From NCBI GenBank assembly GCA_021561035.1, contig CP067346.1, positions 3,069,001-3,133,000 of the forward strand: a DNA stretch of 64,000 bases. The letters run 5' to 3'. A program made the translations under genes and the position numbers. The DNA is from Clostridioides sp. ES-S-0054-01 (lineage in GTDB: Bacteria > Bacillota > Clostridia > Peptostreptococcales > Peptostreptococcaceae). Below are positions 34,450-42,926 of the stretch, piece by piece (within the stretch, counting starts at the first letter, position 1; each line of letters begins with the position of its first letter). The notes under the pieces are model-generated. The model had not been told where the DNA came from. It searched no databases and saw nothing but the letters and a program-made list of their open reading frames with translations.

Positions 34450-34612
34450 ATGTAATACTGGGCAGGTCTCCTGACTCACGGCTTTCCCTCTATCATCCTT
34501 CCCAAAATCTCTTACAAATCTCAGTGGATTTTGATTTCGTATCCGTATACAGTAGCGGGGGCTGTAGTGAATTTTCATCACTTTCCCTATTAAACTAATC
34601 TAGTACCCTAGT
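34450..34612 (-). ncRNA. Cobalamin riboswitch aptamer
   Basis: Read leftwards, the conserved pieces of the B12 aptamer occur in order: AATAGGGAA at the 5' side near 34600, CAGCCCCCGCTACTGT in the middle, CCACTGAGAT, GGGAAGG, AAAGCCGTGAGTCAGGAGACCTGCC near the 3' side, ending by the CCAGT at about 34460. GAGACCTGCC and the GGGAAGG core are the most diagnostic. It lies ahead of the binding protein gene and is followed by a strong terminator. Confidence 0.93.
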
Positions 34613-34676
34613 ATTATTTAATTTAATTTTTGTTAAGATAATTGTAGTTTATTGTTGGCAACTTTGCAAGGTTGAT

Positions 34677-35570
34677 TTAGCATATATTTAATTCATTCAT
34701 CAATTTTTTAATCTCACATACTTGATTTTCATTTGGTTTTATAAAAGGAGCAGTCATATAATCACTTACTTTTAATCCTCTAATATTCATAGCTTTTTTC
34801 ATTGCTGGTATAAATGGGTTTGTTATTGAATAAAAATCCATTGCTTTATTAATATATTTTTGAATTTCTATAACCTTATCCATATCTCTATTATTATAAG
34901 CTTCAGCCCATTTAGAACAAACTTCTGGAATTAAATTTGATAGTCCCCCTATACAACCTGCTCCTCCAGACATTAGATTATGTATAAAATTTTCGTCATA
35001 ACCACTATATATCTTAAACTCTGGGAACTCTGCTTTCATAGTATTTATTAACTCTCTGGTATGTCCCATCAAAGTTACTGTATCCTTATATCCAACTATA
35101 TTTTTATGCTTTCTCACAAGTCTTAGTGTAAGTTCTGGACTTAAATCATAGCCAGTTCTATCTGGATAATTATATAAATATATTTCTGCTTCTGTATTTT
35201 TAGCTATTTCACTATAAAACAATTCAATACTATCATCATCAAGAGAGAAATAATAAGGGCTTATTATCATAACTCCATCTGCTCCACTATTATGTGCATA
35301 ATTTGAAAGCTCTATAGATTCATCTACACACATACGGCTTGTACCTATAAACACTTTTACTCTCTTATTTACATAACTAGTTACTAAATCTATAAGTTCT
35401 TTTTGCATATCCATAGACATATTAAAGAACTCTCCAGTACTTCCCATTATAACTAGTCCATCTACACCTCCATCTATAAGATAGTCGTATACTTTTTTAT
35501 TTCCTTCTTTATCTAAATTTCCTTCTTCATCAAATATTGTAACAACCGGTGTCAAAAACTCTGCTTTCAT
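34677..35570 (-). CDS. DapA/NanA-family aldolase or dehydratase
   Basis: A 297-residue (alpha/beta)8 class I aldolase of the DHDPS/N-acetylneuraminate lyase/KDG aldolase family. GSTGEFFNMSMDMQ (about 43-56) is the keto-acid binding loop, YLYNYPDRTG (about 131) bears the catalytic Tyr, and IVGYKDT carries the Schiff-base Lys (about 160). GGAGCIGGLSNLIPE is the later glycine-rich loop. The neighbouring UxaA-type dehydratase and KdgT permease argue for a 2-keto-3-deoxy sugar acid substrate rather than lysine synthesis. It is the last of the five leftward genes. Confidence 0.88.
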   Translation of the reverse strand: MKAEFLTPVVTIFDEEGNLDKEGNKKVYDYLIDGGVDGLVIMGSTGEFFNMSMDMQKELIDLVTSYVNKRVKVFIGTSRMCVDESIELSNYAHNSGADGVMIISPYYFSLDDDSIELFYSEIAKNTEAEIYLYNYPDRTGYDLSPELTLRLVRKHKNIVGYKDTVTLMGHTRELINTMKAEFPEFKIYSGYDENFIHNLMSGGAGCIGGLSNLIPEVCSKWAEAYNNRDMDKVIEIQKYINKAMDFYSITNPFIPAMKKAMNIRGLKVSDYMTAPFIKPNENQVCEIKKLMNELNIC

Positions 35571-35649
35571 AATTTAAACTCCTAAAATTTATTTTAATAT
35601 GTTCATTAATACATTAGACCCTGTCTTAACATTGATTACATTAAAACAT

Positions 35650-36552
35650 TTACTTAATGTAATTTTTTAAAATTCCAATACTCTCAATCTCACATTCAAT
35701 TACATCTCCACTATTCATATATCGAGGAGGTGAAAAACCCATCCCTACTCCAGAAGGTGTTCCAGTAGCTATAATGTCTCCAGCCTCTAAAGTCATACCT
35801 TTTGAAAGTTCTGAAACTATGTCTGAAACGTCTGATATGAATAGCTTTGTATTAGAACTTTGTCTTTCTTCACCATTTACTCTACTACATACCTTAAGTT
35901 TTATAGGAAAAGGAACTGCACTTTTATGTAAGATACATGGACCTAAAGAGGTAAATGTATCTAATCCCTTTCCTCTAAACCATTGAACGTGCTCTTTTTG
36001 CAACTTTCTAGCAGAAATATCATTTATAACAGTGTAACCAAAGATATAATCTTCTACCTCTTTTTTTTTAATATTAACACCTGTTTTACCTATTACTACT
36101 CCAAGTTCAACTTCATAGTCTAGTTGATTATTTATATCAAAATGACCATCTATCTCATCTTCTGGTCCTATTGCTTTCGTTACACGTTTTGTAAAATAAA
36201 CCGTTTTTTGGGGTTCTTCAAAACTATCATCAAAGTGAGTTTGAGTTTCTTCAAGATGCTCTTTATAGTTTACTCCCACACACAAAATATCATGTATTGG
36301 TTTTTCTATAGGAACATGTACAGTACATCTATCTCTTTTAAAAACATCATAATTGTAAAATGTACCTTCATTTATAATAGTTTTCAACTTAATAACATCT
36401 TCTTTAGATATATTTTGAACCAATTCATTTAAATCTTTAAAATTTCTACTAAGATTTAAAGAATTAATGTCTATAATAAATAATTCATCTTTAGAAAAAA
36501 CTCCAGACCTTTTACACTTATTTTCTCCTTCAGTAAAACTGACAAACTTCAT
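35650..36552 (-). CDS. Fumarylacetoacetate hydrolase (FAH) family protein
   Basis: A 300-residue protein whose C-terminal two-thirds is the FAH fold, which cleaves C-C bonds or decarboxylates/isomerises 2-keto acids with Mg2+. The motif LCVGVNYKEHLEET is the entry; metal-binding acidic residues fall in DYEVELGVVIGKTG, and the C-terminal IIATGTPSGVGMGFSPP is standard. I start at ATG 36552 because AAAGGGTGAGATT precedes it; a TTG 18 bases upstream would add six residues. In this operon it could act on a 2-keto-3-deoxy acid intermediate. The exact reaction is unknown. Confidence 0.87.
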   Translation of the reverse strand: MKFVSFTEGENKCKRSGVFSKDELFIIDINSLNLSRNFKDLNELVQNISKEDVIKLKTIINEGTFYNYDVFKRDRCTVHVPIEKPIHDILCVGVNYKEHLEETQTHFDDSFEEPQKTVYFTKRVTKAIGPEDEIDGHFDINNQLDYEVELGVVIGKTGVNIKKKEVEDYIFGYTVINDISARKLQKEHVQWFRGKGLDTFTSLGPCILHKSAVPFPIKLKVCSRVNGEERQSSNTKLFISDVSDIVSELSKGMTLEAGDIIATGTPSGVGMGFSPPRYMNSGDVIECEIESIGILKNYIK

Positions 36553-36599
36553 AATCTCACCCTTTATCAAAATTCTATGTATTTAGTTTTTCTTAAATA

Positions 36600-37760
36600 T
36601 TATACATAGTTACATACTCTAGCTATTGCCATTTCAGTATATCCAAGAGACTCTGCTTTTGATTGTTTTCCATTTGCTACATCTACAAGCATATTTAACA
36701 AATCATCTGTTAATTCTTCCATTGTTTGTGGTCCATATATAACTGGGCTAGCATCAAAATCCATATTATCTTCCATATTTGCAAAAGTTATTTTATTCCC
36801 AGTTATTTTTATTACTGGAGCTATTGGATTTCCTGATGGAGTTCCCCTTCCTGTACTAAACACTACTATTTGTGCTCCTCCTGCTACCATACCAGCAACA
36901 GATGAAGCATCATTTCCAGGGGTATCCATTATAACAAGACCTTTTTTATCAATTTGTTTAGCATAATCATATACTTCACTTATTTGTCTATGACCACCTT
37001 TATGTATACAACCAAGCGATTTTTCTTCTAAACTTGTCAAACCACCAGCTATATTTCCAGGAGATGGATTACCTTCTCTAACTTCTTCCCCAACCAATTT
37101 TAATGAATTTTCATATCTATGTACTATATGCAATATTTTTTCTTTTACTTCTTCATTCACTGCTCTTCTAGCTAATATATGTTCCGCACCTATAAATTCA
37201 GTAGTTTCACTTAAAATTGATGTTGCACCTAAATCAACAAGTCTATCACTTAATTCACCTATTAGTGGATTTGCAGCTAATCCACTTGTTGGGTCAGACC
37301 CACCACACTCAGTTCCTAGTATAAGTTCAGATATTGGAAATTCTTCTTTTCTAAGTAAAGAAGCCTCTTGCGCCATTTCTCTAGCATAACGAACAGCCTT
37401 TTCTATAGTTTTTAAAGTTCCATGTTCTTCCTGTATTACAAGAGTTTTTATCGGTTTATTCGTTCTCTCTTTTATTGCATCAACTACCAAATCATTTTGG
37501 CAATTTTCACATCCTAAAGATACAACTATTACACCATATACATTTGGGTTTGCTGCATAACCAGCCATAACATCCATAGTTAATTGTTGGTCTGAATGTA
37601 CTTGTGAACATCCATTTTGATTATTAAAGGTAACTGCACCTTGAACCTGTGATGCTATTATTCTAGTCGTATCTGATGCACACACACTAGTAGGTAATAT
37701 TAATATGTGGTTTCTTATGCCAACTCTTCCATCTGGTCTTTTATATCCATAAAATTTCAT
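36600..37760 (-). CDS. UxaA/GarD-family dehydratase large domain protein
   Basis: A 386-residue catalytic part of an altronate/galactarate-type dehydratase (Fe2+-dependent, eliminating water from a sugar acid to give a 2-keto-3-deoxy acid). Signatures: GYKRPDGRVGIRNHILILPTSVCASD at the start, NQNGCSQVHSDQQ, SLGCENCQND, GTECGGSDPTSGLAANPLIG, GNPSPGNIAGGLTSLEEKSLGCIHKGG and the C-terminal STGRGTPSGNPIAPVIKITGN. In many genomes this is fused to an N-terminal SAF domain; here that domain is a separate gene just upstream. Substrate among hexonates and hexarates not resolved. Confidence 0.9.
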   Translation of the reverse strand: MKFYGYKRPDGRVGIRNHILILPTSVCASDTTRIIASQVQGAVTFNNQNGCSQVHSDQQLTMDVMAGYAANPNVYGVIVVSLGCENCQNDLVVDAIKERTNKPIKTLVIQEEHGTLKTIEKAVRYAREMAQEASLLRKEEFPISELILGTECGGSDPTSGLAANPLIGELSDRLVDLGATSILSETTEFIGAEHILARRAVNEEVKEKILHIVHRYENSLKLVGEEVREGNPSPGNIAGGLTSLEEKSLGCIHKGGHRQISEVYDYAKQIDKKGLVIMDTPGNDASSVAGMVAGGAQIVVFSTGRGTPSGNPIAPVIKITGNKITFANMEDNMDFDASPVIYGPQTMEELTDDLLNMLVDVANGKQSKAESLGYTEMAIARVCNYV

Positions 37761-37915
37761 ACCGATTTCCTCCTAAAATAGTTTATATACTTTTTATAAT
37801 TTTCATATATTATAATTTTTATTACACTCACTAATTAAACAGCTAAAGTCCTATTTAACAACTATTCAATACTAAAAGCAATGAATACAACTTTTATAAC
37901 TCTATAAATATTATT

Positions 37916-38221
37916 TTATATATTAGTCATAACTTGTTTATCCAAGTCCTCTCTAACACTTCTAACATTATGAATATGTACATGTTGACCACTTTTTATT
38001 TCCTGATTTGCTTCTCCTATATGCTCACCATATTTAGTAACTTTATCACCTTGGGTCATATCTTTTATAGCCAATTTATGATAAATGGTTATATCATCTA
38101 GTGCTGTAATAGTTTTTATTGTTTTATCTTTTAATTTAAAACTAATTTCACTACCTTTAGTTATTGCTTCAATAGCTACTGCAACATTATCTTTTTCATC
38201 AATTATCACTGCATTTATCAT
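37916..38221 (-). CDS. UxaA-family dehydratase small (SAF domain) subunit
   Basis: A 101-residue SAF-domain protein corresponding to the N-terminal domain of altronate dehydratase (UxaA_N). It contains LDDITIYHKLAIKDMTQGDKVTKYGEHIGEANQEIKSGQHVHIHNVRS, with the characteristic HKxA and IKxGxxVHxHN elements. It would complete the active site of the large subunit. It is followed after 155 bases by the large-subunit gene, and preceded by the transporter. Confidence 0.9.
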   Translation of the reverse strand: MINAVIIDEKDNVAVAIEAITKGSEISFKLKDKTIKTITALDDITIYHKLAIKDMTQGDKVTKYGEHIGEANQEIKSGQHVHIHNVRSVREDLDKQVMTNI

Positions 38222-38318
38222 TATTCTTGTTCTCCTTTATAAATAATATAATTTTATTAGCATCCTAAAATCTAATTAAAGAATTTACTATTTCAACAAC
38301 AGTTCATTGTAATATGAA

Positions 38319-39293
38319 TTAAGCTGTTATTGTCCCATCCTCATTTTGTTTTGGAAACTTAGGACATCCATACTTCTTAGCCCACCAACTAGTTATAAGA
38401 GGTACTAATATTGCAGTGACAACTACTGCGGCTGCCACTTGGGTTGTCGCTGTTGCAACATATGGTTGCCATGATGTGTCAACTAATGCAACAGCAGCAG
38501 GTACAGCAATTGCATTTCCAGCAGTTGTAGCTACAGCCCATCCTGCATATCCTGGACGTTTTCCTATAAATTTATCACAGAATACTATAAATATACCTCC
38601 TACAAATACAGATATTAATCCAAGTAGTACTCCTGATAAACCTCCTTTTAGTATACTTGCAAGATTTATACTACTACCAAGTGCAAATCCTACAAAAGGT
38701 ACAAGTAAATTACATCCTGGTTCCAAAAACTCTTTCATTTTTTTGTCAAAATTACCTATTATCATACCAACAAGTATTGGCACTATTGCAGCTAATAATG
38801 ACATCAAAGGTACATTTGCAAGACCTGAAGTTCCAAGAGCTATTAATGTAAAAAATGGACCATCATTTAAAGTAAGTAAACTCATAGTTGCACAATCTGT
38901 TTCATCTCCATATGAAGTCATTAGTGAAAGATATATACTACCATTACTATTTGTAACTGCACTTATAACTGCTAAAGTTGTAAGACCAAGTACTCCATCC
39001 ATCCCAAATAATTTTCCTATAAGTATACCTATTAAAGCTCCTATAGCAAATTTAGAACCAAGAAGTATACCACCTCTTTTTAAAACTTTTGGCATTTCTC
39101 TAAATTGAAGCTGAGTTCCCAAGCATACCAGTTGAACCCCAATTATAGTTGCAGACCCAACACTTGAAAATACTGCTGTCGTAAATGAACCTATTTGCAC
39201 AATATCTGGACAAAAGGTATTAATGAAAGCTGCTATAAACATTGGCACTATCATCATACCTGCAGGAATTTTTTTAATAAAATCCATTATCAT
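38319..39293 (-). CDS. kdgT: 2-keto-3-deoxygluconate permease family transporter (KdgT)
   Basis: A 324-residue membrane protein of the KdgT family with about ten membrane segments. The N-terminus DFIKKIPAGMMIVPMFIAAFINTFCPDI and the long helical repeats VISAVTNSNGSIYLSLMTSYGDETDCATMSLLTLNDGPFFTLIALG are typical. It imports a sugar acid in symport with protons. Start ATG 39293 follows AGGAGGAGTAACTTT. It is first in the leftward operon, facing an IclR regulator across the 39370-39402 palindrome. The family name suggests keto-deoxygluconate, but the two-part UxaA dehydratase suggests it may carry the parent sugar acid. Confidence 0.88.
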   Translation of the reverse strand: MIMDFIKKIPAGMMIVPMFIAAFINTFCPDIVQIGSFTTAVFSSVGSATIIGVQLVCLGTQLQFREMPKVLKRGGILLGSKFAIGALIGILIGKLFGMDGVLGLTTLAVISAVTNSNGSIYLSLMTSYGDETDCATMSLLTLNDGPFFTLIALGTSGLANVPLMSLLAAIVPILVGMIIGNFDKKMKEFLEPGCNLLVPFVGFALGSSINLASILKGGLSGVLLGLISVFVGGIFIVFCDKFIGKRPGYAGWAVATTAGNAIAVPAAVALVDTSWQPYVATATTQVAAAVVVTAILVPLITSWWAKKYGCPKFPKQNEDGTITA

Positions 39294-39369
39294 AAAGTTA
39301 CTCCTCCTAAAACATGATATTTAATTACTCTTATTAAGTTTTTAGCTTTAATTCTAACGGCCGTTTTGG

Positions 39370-39402
39370 TTCGTATTTAAGAACTAAGTTTTTAATTACG
39401 AA
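39370..39402. promoter_or_regulatory. 33-nt near-perfect palindrome, candidate IclR operator
   Basis: Starting TTCGTATTTAAGAAC and ending TTTTTAATTACGAA, this stretch folds on itself around an A at 39386 with 14 of 16 Watson-Crick pairs, one G-T and one mismatch. It is 77-109 bases upstream of the kdgT start, in the divergent region to the IclR gene. IclR-family repressors bind such palindromes in shared regulatory regions. No T-run follows, so a terminator is unlikely. Confidence 0.65.
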
Positions 39403-39637
39403 TCTTTGAGTTAATGATAGCATTTTCCTATTTATGAGTCAATAAAAAAATAAATTTTTGTCAAAATTTTTTCAAATTATCTGATAATATATTGTGTATT
39501 ATCAAATGACTTCATTATATGTAAAAATACAAATTATTTAAAAACTAATTTTTAATGTATAACCTTCTAAAAAAATATCTATCTGTGTTTGAATTAAGAA
39601 CTCATTTATATTCAAATCTACATATTTATTTTCTACA

Positions 39638-39666
39638 TTGTAAAATATTGCATATTGTGCTAAAAT
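39638..39666 (+). promoter_or_regulatory. Possible sigma-A promoter of the IclR gene
   Basis: TTGTAA at 39638-39643 and TAAAAT at 39661-39666 are separated by 17 bases, near the -35 (TTGACA) and -10 (TATAAT) consensus, 46 bases before the IclR start. The rest of 39294-39711 is AT-rich and holds the palindrome described separately. Confidence 0.4.
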
Positions 39667-39711
39667 CAACATATTCTAATACTTTAAATTAATAAAAAGA
39701 GGGGGAAATTT

Positions 39712-40488
39712 ATGACTTCAGATAATCATCGCCCAACAGCTAGGATATTAGATATTTTAGAAGCATTAGCAGAATCCGAAAATGGATATACTCTTACAGA
39801 AATAGCAGATGCTATCAATGCTCCAAAAAGTAGCATCTTTCCTATAGTTCATACACTTAGTGCTAGAAAATATATTACTATTGATAAAAACACATCCAAA
39901 TATTCTATAGGGATACGTTCTTACACATTAGGGTCTTCATTTTTTGAAAAAAGAACTATTTTTAACTATATAATTGACGAAATGACTAATATAGTTAATT
40001 CTTGTTCTGAGACTTGTCAGCTTGGTATACTTGACAATAATGAAGTTCTTTATATTGGCAAAGTAGATTCTCCAGAACCAATTAGACTTATTTCTTATGT
40101 TGGAAAAAAAATACCTGCTAACTGTACAGGTCTTGGCAAAGCTCTTTTATGTGATTTTGACAAGGAAAAGCTAATAAGTTTATATCCAGATGGTCTAAAA
40201 GGCTTTACTGAAAAATCAATTACAGATTTCAATGTTTTATATGACCAGCTTCTTGAAGTTCAGAAAACACAAATAGCTTCAGAATGTGAGGAGTCAATGG
40301 AACACCTAAAATGTATTGCTGTACCAATAAGAAAAAATGGATGTATAAGAGCTGCTGTTAGTGTAACACTACCATTATTTAGAGCTAGTGAAGAAAAAAT
40401 AGAACTGATAAAAAAATTACTTTTAAATGCTCAGAAAAATATTCAATCAATGATGGAAGAACGCAATGAAGACATTGTAATAAATTAG
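39712..40488 (+). CDS. IclR-family transcriptional regulator
   Basis: A 258-residue regulator: winged helix-turn-helix at residues about 5-65 (TARILDILEALAESENGYTLTEIADAINAPKSSIFPIVHTLSARKYI) and an effector-binding GAF-like IclR domain (ILDNNEVLYIGKVDSPEPIRLISYVGKKIPANCTGLGKALLCDF to ECEESMEHLKCIAVPIRKNGCIRAAVSVTLP). ATG follows GAGGGGGAAATTT. Divergent from the kdgT-uxaA-FAH-aldolase genes, it is the obvious candidate regulator of that set, probably derepressed by a keto-deoxy acid, as for KdgR-type proteins. Confidence 0.93.
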   Translation: MTSDNHRPTARILDILEALAESENGYTLTEIADAINAPKSSIFPIVHTLSARKYITIDKNTSKYSIGIRSYTLGSSFFEKRTIFNYIIDEMTNIVNSCSETCQLGILDNNEVLYIGKVDSPEPIRLISYVGKKIPANCTGLGKALLCDFDKEKLISLYPDGLKGFTEKSITDFNVLYDQLLEVQKTQIASECEESMEHLKCIAVPIRKNGCIRAAVSVTLPLFRASEEKIELIKKLLLNAQKNIQSMMEERNEDIVIN

Positions 40489-40578
40489 ATTAATATCTTG
40501 TATATAAGGTATATTAAAAATCGTAATAATCAAAAGTTTTATTTTAAACTAATGTATTTATTTGATTTGTACAATAAA

Positions 40579-40620
40579 AAACAAAGTTGCTGACTTAATT
40601 ACAGTAACTTTGTTTTTTAT
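40579..40620 (+). terminator. Terminator after the IclR gene
   Basis: ACAAAGTT pairs with AACTTTGT across a 17-nt loop and is followed by TTTTTT; the A-run before the stem would let it work leftwards too. Confidence 0.85.
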
Positions 40621-40628
40621 AATATTAC

Positions 40629-40766
40629 TTGGGAAAAGATGTAGGCGTTGATAACCCTAATTTTGAATTGCTTGCAGAAAACTCTATGAAAGACACTTTT
40701 GCTGGAGCTAATCCTGTTTTCTTTGATAAAGACAAGATTATAGAACTGTTTATAAAAATATCTTAA
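40629..40766 (+). pseudogene. C-terminal remnant of an iron-containing alcohol dehydrogenase
   Basis: An open frame of about 45 codons without a start reads LGKDVGVDNPNFELLAENS, then MKDTFAGANPVFFDKDKII and ELFIKIS with a stop at 40764. The run VDNPNFELLAENSMKDTF-x-x-NP is the conserved last segment of group III Fe-ADH proteins (FucO/AdhB-like). The remaining 330 or more residues are absent; the fragment begins just after the IclR terminator. It is a gene relic left by a deletion. Confidence 0.75.
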
Positions 40767-40806
40767 GTATAACAACCTACCCCAAATTAATCATGTATAT
40801 TTATGA

Positions 40807-40848
40807 GGGAGTGCCTTAAAATAGCTTTATTTTGTTAATGGCACTCTC
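40807..40848. terminator. GAGTGCC-type hairpin between the ADH relic and the transpeptidase
   Basis: GGGAGTGCC (40807-40815) pairs with GGCACTCTC (40840-40848) with one G-T, and the TTAA/TTAA interior extends it. TTATTATATTTTTT follows rightwards. It shares the GAGTGCCT core with the hairpins at 30683 and 46400. It probably ends transcripts arriving from either side. Confidence 0.6.
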
Positions 40849-40944
40849 TTATTATATTTTTTAAATTGTACTCTTTATCAGATGCTAGTATATAATCTTA
40901 CTTATTTAAGAATCATTACCCTAATAAACAACTTAAACATTTTC

Positions 40945-41814
40945 TTAATGAATTATGACTGTTGTTGTATCTGGTATATTATCGTATATCCACTTTGCAT
41001 TTTCCGTACTTAATCTTATACATCCATGACTAAGAGCTTCACCAAGTCTGCCGTCTATTATATAACTTCCTGTTGAATCATATAGTACAGAATGATAGTA
41101 ATATCCACCTTTAATTCGAGTAGCATACTTAACTGAATACTCATCTGTCCCAAAAGAAGGTTTTCTTCCACTTATATAAAACATACCTGTTATAGTTGGA
41201 GTCTCAGGCTTACCTATGGTACATTGCCACTTATAAAGTTGTCCCCAGCCTCCATTATCTTTCTTAAAAATATAAGTATATTTATTTCTAAGGTCTGTTA
41301 CAATTAGATAATCGCTAGTACTTTTAATATTATTTCCATTAACAAATTTAACCATATCAGTATAAAAATCCTTATAATCTAATTCATTGGGTTTATTTCC
41401 ATCAGTTGATAAGAAATAATTAAAAACATATCCTGTTTTATCGTCATATACAACCTTACTCCAATCTCCATCTGCTTGAATGACCTCAACCCTAGATTTT
41501 TCAGGAATCACTGTAATTATATTGGAAGTTGTAGACTTATCTTCTCTTAAGTTTAAGTTACTCCAAGCATATTTACTTACTGATATCAAATCCTTATACA
41601 CGTATCCTTCTTGAGAATTGTACATCACCTTAATCCAGTCATCTTCCTCATCTAATACCTCCATTTTAGCTCCCTGAGGTATTACAGTTATAATACTTGA
41701 ATTAGTAGATTTAGCAGACCTCAAATTTACATTTGCTAAAGCATATTTATATATAGGTGCTCTGTATTTTTTAATATTTAGTTTAGTTAATTTCACACAT
41801 ATCCATCCTCTCAT
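40945..41814 (-). CDS. L,D-transpeptidase with two SH3b domains (Ldt type)
   Basis: The YkuD catalytic domain (about 160-289) makes 3-3 peptidoglycan cross-links, the dominant type in C. difficile walls. The active-site motif is EALSHGCIRLSTENA with the nucleophilic Cys, after the conserved YSVKYATRIKGGYYYHSVLY. Two SH3b domains precede it (about 23-75 and 83-135), recognisable as NVNLRSAKSTNSSIITVIPQG and NLNLREDKSTTSNIITVIPEK, which bind wall peptides. It corresponds to what I remember as LdtCd3. No signal peptide is visible. The start is uncertain: no ribosome binding site precedes ATG 41814, whereas AGAGGATG lies before GTG 41796. Confidence 0.92.
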   Translation of the reverse strand: MRGWICVKLTKLNIKKYRAPIYKYALANVNLRSAKSTNSSIITVIPQGAKMEVLDEEDDWIKVMYNSQEGYVYKDLISVSKYAWSNLNLREDKSTTSNIITVIPEKSRVEVIQADGDWSKVVYDDKTGYVFNYFLSTDGNKPNELDYKDFYTDMVKFVNGNNIKSTSDYLIVTDLRNKYTYIFKKDNGGWGQLYKWQCTIGKPETPTITGMFYISGRKPSFGTDEYSVKYATRIKGGYYYHSVLYDSTGSYIIDGRLGEALSHGCIRLSTENAKWIYDNIPDTTTVIIH

Positions 41815-41934
41815 ATGTCTTTTTACAACATTTTATGAAATTCGATACGTATTCGTTCTCTTATTTTCAAACTTTGCTTGTATATACTAGTAATATTGCT
41901 ACATATATACTTATATATTCTCACTTATATTCAT

Positions 41935-42648
41935 CTATTTATTTAAATTTACGATATTGCAATCTTTAATATACTCTTCAATTATACCTCTAGCTACATT
42001 AAAATAACTTATACACTTATCAATTATAACTGCATCACTACTAACTACTCTATCTAACTTTTCCAGCACAACATCTGCATTTTTTACTAGTTCTACTTCA
42101 GTTTCAATTCCCCAAGTTTTGGCGTGTTCCAATATCTTATACTTTAAATTCCCTGAGTTAGAAACTGGAGCATCTAGGTAAAATTTAAGATTCTGTGCAT
42201 TGTATTTATTAAAAAATTTCCCAATCAAATTCAAAGCTTCTTCTGTCTTATCTATAATCTTATAAGTTCCCCTAAGACCTGCTAAATCTCTTATATTGCC
42301 ATCACTGCCTATTACTAAAGTCCCACCAGATAACGCTACCTCTATAGCTATTATCAAATTAAAACCATCTATATGCATAATTCCTTCTTTGATTTTATCT
42401 AGAGAAATCCTCTTTGATTGTCTTATCATATTTTTTTCACTAGTACATACTGCCCTTTTTAATGCATCTCTTTGTCTTATAGAAAACTGGTATCTATCAC
42501 CAACAAAGGTAACAACTGGGTCTATTTTGTAATCCCTATTTATTAACCATTCGATTTCTTCCTTTGCTTTTATAAGCCTTATTAATTCTTTACTCGAAAA
42601 CCACCTTTTATCACTCACATCAAAACCTCTTTTAGATACCTTATTCAT
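41935..42648 (-). CDS. DUF434 domain protein
   Basis: A 237-residue cytoplasmic protein. The N-terminal 60 residues are the DUF434 motif (RGFDVSDKRWFSSKELIRLIKAKEEIEWLINRDYKI...VTFVGDRYQFSIRQRDALKRAV). The rest looks like an alpha/beta nucleotide-binding domain: HIDGFNLIIAIEVALSGGTLVIGSDGNIRDLAGLRGTYKI, then NLKFYLDAPVSNSGNLKYKILEHA, and SSDAVIIDKCISYFNVARGIIEEYI. The DGFN/LD-APVSNSG/D-x-VIID layout suggests a PIN-like or metal-dependent fold; function unknown. Monocistronic, with GGTGGTGAAATTAT ahead. Confidence 0.78.
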   Translation of the reverse strand: MNKVSKRGFDVSDKRWFSSKELIRLIKAKEEIEWLINRDYKIDPVVTFVGDRYQFSIRQRDALKRAVCTSEKNMIRQSKRISLDKIKEGIMHIDGFNLIIAIEVALSGGTLVIGSDGNIRDLAGLRGTYKIIDKTEEALNLIGKFFNKYNAQNLKFYLDAPVSNSGNLKYKILEHAKTWGIETEVELVKNADVVLEKLDRVVSSDAVIIDKCISYFNVARGIIEEYIKDCNIVNLNK

Positions 42649-42835
42649 ATAATTTCACCACCTTACTTTAAACATCCCACCCTATTACATTAAATATGGA
42701 GTATTTAAACTTTTAAAATAATTCTTGATGCTATTTCTTATCCATTTAAATTATCCAATATTTAAATTATACAATTTAACTCCAATTTATAATACAAAAT
42801 AATAAATTCTACATTATATTTATAACTTTGCAACA

Positions 42836-42876
42836 TAAAAAGGATACTATTAATAATTTATTGTAGTATCCTTTCT
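42836..42876 (-). terminator. Terminator after the disulfide reductase
   Basis: AAAGGATACT (42839-42848) pairs with AGTATCCTTT (42865-42874); leftwards it ends CCTTTTTATG. It lies about 55 nt beyond the reductase stop. Confidence 0.8.
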
Positions 42877-42926
42877 ATAAAATCTATTTATAATGATAAT
42901 TTTAGGCTTTATATATTAAATTTATA

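Noticed and set aside
38416-39108. Plus-strand 230-codon open frame opposite kdgT
   Set aside because: It is antisense to a clear transporter; its Thr/Pro/Ala content mirrors hydrophobic codons of the true gene and no ribosome binding site is present.
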